Shown: positions 6,947 through 10,404 of the stretch, piece after piece
Numbering within the stretch: the first letter of the stretch is position 1
Layout: each line of letters starts with the position of its first letter
Assembly: GCA_013820975.1 (NCBI GenBank)
Contig: JACDHQ010000029.1
Coordinates: 1-10,404, forward strand
Direction of reading: 5' to 3'
Length of the DNA stretch: 10,404 nucleotides
Origin: Gemmatimonadaceae bacterium
GTDB taxonomy: Bacteria; Gemmatimonadota; Gemmatimonadetes; Gemmatimonadales; Gemmatimonadaceae
Position numbers and translations under genes: made by a program
Notes under the pieces: model-generated
Database searches by the model: none
What the model saw: only the letters and a program-made list of their open reading frames with translations
What the model was told of the DNA's origin: nothing

Positions 6947-6964
6947 AGGCGGCATCGGCCGCCT
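6947..6964 (-). promoter_or_regulatory. intercistronic hairpin at the stop of pilin 1
   Basis: AGGCGGC (6947-6953) and GCCGCCT (6958-6964) form a perfect 7-bp stem with a 4-nt loop that touches the TGA at 6964-6966. No T-run follows. With the similar hairpin after pilin 2 it may set relative amounts of the first subunits against the downstream assembly genes. Confidence 0.5.
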
Positions 6965-7539
6965 CAGTTCGCCGTGAGGGTGTAGACCACGGTAAGTGCG
7001 TAATCACCGGGAACATCGACTGCATAGAACCACTTCACGCGATGATGCACGGTGCTGGTTGCCGTGGATCCGGTCGCGCTGCTCGCCACCGTCGCACCGC
7101 CCGTGGTGAGCGAGGCAAATCCGGTGGTCGCATTGAGCGCCCAGAGCAGGTCGCCAGCGGGCTTGCCGGCATCGGGGCGAACGGATCCGGCCGGCGTGAG
7201 CGACCAGTACGTGGTCTGCGCCTTGACGCTGAGCGTCCACGGCCGGTTGGACTTCACCGTCACGACGGGTCCCGTGTACGGACCGGGCTGGCCGTCGTTC
7301 CCGGGGCCGGTGGCGGTCAGGTCGTAATCGGCGATCGTGGGGGCCGTGATCAGCACCCCCGACGAATTGGTCGAGAGCCGCATCAGCGTGGCCACCGTCG
7401 TCGCCGCGATGAGGGACACGTCGCACATCGGCGGTGCCGGCGGGCTCGTCGCATCGCATGACAGCTGCGCAGCAACAGAACTCGGCAACAGTCCAACTGC
7501 GGTGAATATCGCGGTCGAAAGCCAGCGTCGGCTTTGCAT
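6964..7539 (-). CDS. pilin-like secreted protein, first gene of the fibre operon
   Basis: This 191-aa protein has a Sec signal peptide that probably ends after residue 24 (VAA|QLSC), followed by a short cysteine loop (C28 and C39). The rest is a Ser/Thr/Val-rich, beta-type sequence. It shares four landmarks with the genes at 6284, 5642 and 374: the N-terminal cysteine pair, a segment like SNRPWTL (residues 97-103), a segment like GKPAGDLLWAL (125-135), and a C-terminal R-x2-W-x-Y-x2-D-x-PG-x-Y motif ending in YTLTAN. A terminal strand behind a PG-x-Y turn resembles the C-terminal edge of chaperone-usher subunits; that comparison is inference. The ATG has an AGAAGG-like ribosome site about 11 nt upstream. 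First position in the operon and a hairpin after the stop fit a major, abundant subunit. No named family is recognised with certainty. The coding frame is secure and the pilin role is likely. Confidence 0.85.
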   Translation of the reverse strand: MQSRRWLSTAIFTAVGLLPSSVAAQLSCDATSPPAPPMCDVSLIAATTVATLMRLSTNSSGVLITAPTIADYDLTATGPGNDGQPGPYTGPVVTVKSNRPWTLSVKAQTTYWSLTPAGSVRPDAGKPAGDLLWALNATTGFASLTTGGATVASSATGSTATSTVHHRVKWFYAVDVPGDYALTVVYTLTAN

Positions 7540-7665
7540 GGTCGGGATTGCCTTCTTTTAATACAGATTGGTCGGGGGCGCCCGTCTGGCGAATCGCCCT
7601 CCCAGCTCACGTCGCGTCGATGCGGCGTGCACTGCATAAACGAACTCTGAGACCGTGCGTAACAA

Positions 7666-7671
7666 ACTATA
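7666..7671 (-). promoter_or_regulatory. candidate -10 element for the fibre operon
   Basis: On the minus strand TATAGT matches the -10 consensus in five of six bases and lies about 125 nt before the first pilin start. No good -35 lies 16-18 nt upstream. It overlaps the small palindrome TATAC-ACC-GTATA (7668-7680), so an operator at the promoter is possible. Confidence 0.25.
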
Positions 7672-7685
7672 CACCGTATACAACT

Positions 7686-7716
7686 TTGACATCTGATGGC
7701 ACCCTCATAGCAATAT
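7686..7716 (+). promoter_or_regulatory. candidate promoters for the amidohydrolase gene
   Basis: A perfect -35 hexamer TTGACA lies at 7686-7691, but the -10 choices downstream (TAGCAA, CAATAT) are weak. Overlapping it, TGGCACC-N4-TAGCA at 7697-7712 has the GG and GC pairs exactly 10 nt apart, as in sigma-54 promoters, with one mismatch in each half. Either would give a leader of about 300 nt, which is long. Confidence 0.25.
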
Positions 7717-7796
7717 CTGGCCCTGTTGGGCGATTTTGTCTGATATCGGGTGCCGTGACCGCTTATTTCTACGATACTGATTAGAATGTTGGCAGA

Positions 7797-7816
7797 TATG
7801 GCCGAAACCGGCCATA
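7797..7816. repeat. palindrome, possible operator
   Basis: TATGGCC (7797-7803) and GGCCATA (7810-7816) are perfect 7-bp arms around a 6-bp spacer. The size and spacing suit a dimeric regulator site between the two divergent genes. No specific regulator is recognised. Confidence 0.45.
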
Positions 7817-7854
7817 AGTACCGACGCGGAGACTTTTTCCGTAAGCTCGCCGGA

Positions 7855-7908
7855 GTCGGAAACCGCCCGAATCCGTTGTGCTTCGCACCCGTTTGTACGG
7901 TTTCCGAC
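7855..7908. repeat. 11-bp inverted repeat with a nested stem
   Basis: GTCGGAAACCG (7855-7865) is exactly complementary to CGGTTTCCGAC (7898-7908). Inside it GTGC-TTC-GCAC (7878-7888) forms a second small stem. The nested design suggests a folded RNA in the amidohydrolase leader or a DNA regulatory site. No known riboswitch class is recognised. Confidence 0.5.
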
Positions 7909-8032
7909 GGCCACCGTCCTCCCGGCGGGACAGTGATGGGGTGCCTGCACACCGCAGGACGACACCGAGCAACGCACGCTGGGGTCCCGACGCTCACTGG
8001 CGCCCCACGCGCACCTCGCGATCTTCCCGCGC

Positions 8033-9712
8033 ATGCAACGCTCATCACTTCCGCGACGGGCCGCCGCCGGCCTCGCGCACCTCGCCATCGCCATCTCCAC
8101 CGCGCTCGCCGCCTGCACCCCGCGCACGGTGCCCGTGCCATCACCGATGTCCGACCGCTGGGACATCATCATCATCAACGGCCGCGTCGTCGACGGCACC
8201 GGCAATCCGTGGTACTACGCCGACGTCGCCGTCTCAGGCGATCGAATTGCCCGCGTCGCCCCGAAGCTCCCCCGCGAACGTGCCGCCCGCATCATCGACG
8301 CCCGCGGCATGGTCGTCTCGCCAGGCTTCATCGACATGCTCGGCCACTCCGAGCACTCGATCCTCCGCAACCGCACCGCCGTCTCCAAGGTCACGCAGGG
8401 CATCACGAGCGAGATCACCGGTGAGGTGAGCTCCGCCTGGCCCAACACCGTCGCCGGCGAGGAGCCGCGCACGCCGACATGGACGAGCCTCGACGGCTAC
8501 TTCCGCCACCTCGAGACCACCGGCGTCGCCATCAACCTTGGCACCTACGTCGCCGCCGCATCGGTCCGCCGCGCCGTCATGGGCGACGCGGCGCGCCGGC
8601 CCACCGCCACCGAGCTCGCGCGCATGGGCGACCTCGTCGAGGAGGCGATGCGCGACGGCGCGATGGGCTTCAGCACGGGGCTCATCTATGCGCCGAGCAC
8701 CTTCTTCACGACCGCGGAGCTGACCACGCTCGCGCGGCACGCGGCACCGTTCGGCGGCGGGTATGCGTCGCACATCCGCAACGAGGGCGACTCGCTCCTG
8801 CCGGCAATCCGTGAGGCGATCGCGATCGGGAACGGGGCAGGAACCTGGACGCACATCCGTCACCTCAAGGTGAACGGCGCCGCCAACTGGGGGCGCATGG
8901 GCGCCGCCGTGGCGCTCATCGATTCGGCACGCGCCGCCGGCCTCGACGTGACGGCCGACATGTATCCCTACATCGCCGCCGGGACCGGGCTCGATGCGAT
9001 GCTGCCCACATGGGCGCAGTCGGGAGGGACCGATTCCCTCCTCGTCCGGCTGAAGGATCCCGCCACTCGGGCCCGCATCGCAGCCGATACGACGGGTGAA
9101 TGGTGGCAGCCGGCCGCCCGGGTGATGATCAACAATGCCCGCGCCGACTCGCTCGCGGGGTACGAGGGCAGGCGGCTCGACGAGATCGGCCGGATGCGGA
9201 ACCAGGACCCCTACGAAGCCGCGCTCGACATCCTCGTTGCCGACAGCGGGGGTACGAGCGCGATCTACTTCGCGATGAGCGAGGACGACCTCCGCCTCGC
9301 GATGCGCGCATCGTGGGTGTCGGTCGGCCAGGATGCCGGCGCCGCGACGCCGGCCGCCGATGGCCTCGGCCGCGGGCACCCGCGCGGCTTCGGCACCTTC
9401 CCCCGCATCCTCGGCCGCTACGTCCGCGACGAGGGGGTGCTCACCCTCGAGGACGCGGTGCGCAAGATGACGAGTCTCGCGGCGCAGCGCGTCGGCATCG
9501 ATGACCGCGGGCTGCTCAAGCAGGGCTTTTTCGCCGACGTCGTCATCTTCGATCCGGCGTCGATCCGCGACGAGGCGACCTTCGAATCACCGCAGCGCGT
9601 CGCGACCGGTGTGCGCTATGTCATGGTCAATGGTGAAATAGTGCTTGACGAAAACGGCATTACAACAAAACTTCCCGGACGCGCAATACGTGGCCCCGGT
9701 CATGCACGGTGA
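8033..9712 (+). CDS. lipoprotein amidohydrolase, N-acyl-D-amino-acid deacylase family
   Basis: This 559-aa enzyme belongs to the amidohydrolase group that includes D-aminoacylase, which removes acyl groups from N-acyl-D-amino acids. A lipobox (LAAC, C28) implies export and lipid anchoring, unlike cytosolic D-aminoacylases. After a small beta domain with IIINGRVVDGTGNP (46-59) comes VSPGFIDMLGHSEHS (95-109), where the usual HxH of GFID-x-HTH is reduced to L-G-H105. The position of the zinc-binding Cys in GNCG of the family appears as EITGEVS (127-133). H247 (YASHIRNEGD) and H277 (HLKV) match the conserved metal histidines, D434 (GQDAG) the catalytic aspartate, and HPRGFGTFPR (449-458) the family signature. 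RGLLKQGFFADVVIFDP (492-508) closes the beta domain. No clear ribosome site precedes the ATG; the signal peptide fixes the start. It is divergent from the fibre operon. Substrate is unproven: N-acyl amino acids or cyclic and D-peptides are possible. Confidence 0.88.
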   Translation: MQRSSLPRRAAAGLAHLAIAISTALAACTPRTVPVPSPMSDRWDIIIINGRVVDGTGNPWYYADVAVSGDRIARVAPKLPRERAARIIDARGMVVSPGFIDMLGHSEHSILRNRTAVSKVTQGITSEITGEVSSAWPNTVAGEEPRTPTWTSLDGYFRHLETTGVAINLGTYVAAASVRRAVMGDAARRPTATELARMGDLVEEAMRDGAMGFSTGLIYAPSTFFTTAELTTLARHAAPFGGGYASHIRNEGDSLLPAIREAIAIGNGAGTWTHIRHLKVNGAANWGRMGAAVALIDSARAAGLDVTADMYPYIAAGTGLDAMLPTWAQSGGTDSLLVRLKDPATRARIAADTTGEWWQPAARVMINNARADSLAGYEGRRLDEIGRMRNQDPYEAALDILVADSGGTSAIYFAMSEDDLRLAMRASWVSVGQDAGAATPAADGLGRGHPRGFGTFPRILGRYVRDEGVLTLEDAVRKMTSLAAQRVGIDDRGLLKQGFFADVVIFDPASIRDEATFESPQRVATGVRYVMVNGEIVLDENGITTKLPGRAIRGPGHAR

Positions 9713-9756
9713 TGCGCGCGCGCACAAGCGCTGTTGGCTTGTAGCTCATTGACCAA

Positions 9757-9768
9757 CTCCTGAAGGAG
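9757..9768 (+). promoter_or_regulatory. Shine-Dalgarno of the histone-like gene within a small hairpin
   Basis: AAGGAG at 9763-9768 is followed by 7 nt and the ATG at 9776. CTCC (9757-9760) could pair with GGAG (9765-9768) across a TGAA loop and partly hide the site. The stem is only 4 bp, so a regulatory effect is uncertain; the ribosome site itself is secure. Confidence 0.6.
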
Positions 9769-9775
9769 ATCCGGC

Positions 9776-10363
9776 ATGGCGACGAAGAAGCGTTCTTCCA
9801 AGAAGTCCAGCAGCAAGCGCAGCTCAGCCAAGAAGGGCGGCGCCCGGAAGTCGGCGGCGAAGAAGCGCGGCGCGCGGAAGTCGGCCCGCAAGGCCGGCCG
9901 CAAGTCCACCGCCAAGAAGAGCATCCGCAAGTCGGCGGCGAAGAAGTCCACCCGCAAGACCACCGCGAAGCGCGGCGCGGCCAAGAAGGGCACCCGGCGC
10001 GCGGCGACCAAGAAGCGCGGCACCCGCAAGACCACTCGCAAGACGACCCGCAAGACCACCCGCAAGACGACCCGCAAGACCACCGCGAGGAAGTCCTCGG
10101 CCCGCAAGGCGGGACGCAAGTCCACGGCGAAGAAGTCCTCGGCCCGCAAGTCGTCGGCGAAGAAGTCCTCCACCCGCAAGTCCACCACTCGCAAGTCCAC
10201 CGCGCGCAAGTCCGGCGGCACCCGCAAGCGCTCCACCCGCAAGCAGTCCCCGATGGCGCGCACCAAGCGCGTCGCGGGCGGCATCGTCGATCAGGCGACG
10301 ACGGGCGTGAGTGACGCGTACGAGGCAGTGAAGGACACCGTGGGCGGCGTCTTCGGACGCTGA
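9776..10363 (+). CDS. histone H1-like lysine/arginine-rich DNA-binding protein
   Basis: This 195-aa protein is built for residues 1-157 almost wholly of Lys, Arg, Ser, Thr, Ala and Gly, in short units such as KKSS, ARKS, RKST and a run of RKTT. There is no acidic or aromatic residue in that part. Such sequences resemble eukaryotic H1 tails, chlamydial Hc1/Hc2 and AlgP-type bacterial proteins, which bind DNA non-specifically and compact the nucleoid or alter transcription. The last 38 residues (158-195) differ: PMARTKRVAGGIVDQATTG followed by an Asp/Glu-containing segment with Tyr, Val and Phe, probably an amphipathic helix. The ATG is supported by a strong AAGGAG at 9763-9768, 7 nt upstream. 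It lies 63 nt after the amidohydrolase stop and may be read from its own promoter or with it. The very good ribosome site suggests high expression. Frame and class are confident; the tail's job is unknown. Confidence 0.88.
   Translation: MATKKRSSKKSSSKRSSAKKGGARKSAAKKRGARKSARKAGRKSTAKKSIRKSAAKKSTRKTTAKRGAAKKGTRRAATKKRGTRKTTRKTTRKTTRKTTRKTTARKSSARKAGRKSTAKKSSARKSSAKKSSTRKSTTRKSTARKSGGTRKRSTRKQSPMARTKRVAGGIVDQATTGVSDAYEAVKDTVGGVFGR
10022..10083 (+). repeat. 12-bp tandem repeat inside the histone-like gene
   Basis: Five copies of a 12-bp unit beginning CGCAAGAC start at 10025, 10037, 10049, 10061 and 10073. They encode consecutive Arg-Lys-Thr-Thr units. The third positions alternate (ACC/ACG), so the DNA repeat is slightly degenerate. 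The unit is a multiple of three, so gain or loss of copies would change protein length without breaking the frame. Confidence 0.85.
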
Positions 10364-10404
10364 TTTCACGGCAGCACAACGGAAAAGGGGCGGCTCCACT
10401 GGAG

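Larger units (their letters stand above)
7540..8032. other. divergent intergenic region, AT-richer than its surroundings
   Basis: No convincing gene lies in this 493-bp stretch between the divergent pilin and amidohydrolase genes. The part from about 7640 to 7850 is visibly richer in A and T than the rest of the window, as expected for a promoter region. It holds the inverted repeats at 7668-7680, 7797-7816, 7855-7908 and 7944-7958, and the promoter candidates listed separately. Short frames here have no ribosome sites or family resemblance. Confidence 0.65.

Noticed and set aside
7800..7908. c-di-GMP (GEMM) or other known riboswitch
   Set aside because: Short pieces such as GACGC occur, but the conserved loops and stem order of the class are missing.
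7786..8424. Plus-strand frame with a short RR-x2-FF segment resembling a Tat signal
   Set aside because: No hydrophobic core follows the arginines, the sequence soon becomes Arg/His/Pro-rich, and it overlaps the amidohydrolase start in another frame. The resemblance is probably chance.
8234..9379. 381-codon minus-strand frame opposite the amidohydrolase
   Set aside because: The plus-strand frame shows clear family motifs; the antisense product shows none and lies entirely within it.
9824..10399. Leu/Gly/Ala/Arg-rich minus-strand frame opposite the histone-like gene
   Set aside because: It is the antisense of a lysine-codon repeat and has no independent support, while the plus frame has a strong ribosome site.

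Overview
The window is very GC-rich with long open frames on both strands. It carries secreted proteins whose signal peptides end in A-Q, a lipoprotein-type D-aminoacylase relative, and a lysine/arginine-rich histone-H1-like protein. That mix fits a Gram-negative, environmental bacterium; Gemmatimonadota is my best guess from protein style alone. This is inference, since no rRNA or other taxonomic marker is present.

Positions 374-7539 (minus strand, read right to left) hold one compact operon of eight exported proteins. The order is three paralogous pilin-like proteins (191, 198 and about 194 aa), a PapD-like periplasmic chaperone (291 aa), an unrelated small secreted two-cysteine protein (162 aa), a 959-aa outer-membrane beta-barrel protein, a 143-aa lipoprotein, and a fourth divergent member of the pilin-like family (192 aa). 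From the third pilin onward the genes are 2, 5 and 13 nt apart or overlap by 4 nt. The two gaps after pilins 1 and 2 each hold a GC-rich hairpin. I read this as a chaperone-usher-like surface fibre system. The large protein is not a recognisable PapC-type usher: it combines a CARDB/NEW3-like N-terminal region, a barrel and SdrD-B-like C-terminal modules. The lipoprotein and the distal pilin-like protein would be accessory or tip parts. This is the most interesting content of the window.

Positions 7540-8032 are an AT-richer divergent intergenic region with several inverted repeats and weak candidate promoters. On the plus strand, 8033-9712 encodes a lipoprotein amidohydrolase of the N-acyl-D-amino-acid deacylase family with an altered metal site. 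It is followed at 9776-10363 by a histone-H1-like repeat protein with a non-basic C-terminal tail.

Positions 1-373 contain no convincing gene. They hold a 4 x 12 bp tandem repeat inside a long-range inverted repeat that abuts the last stop codon of the operon, a near-perfect 17-bp direct repeat, and a 7-bp perfect hairpin.
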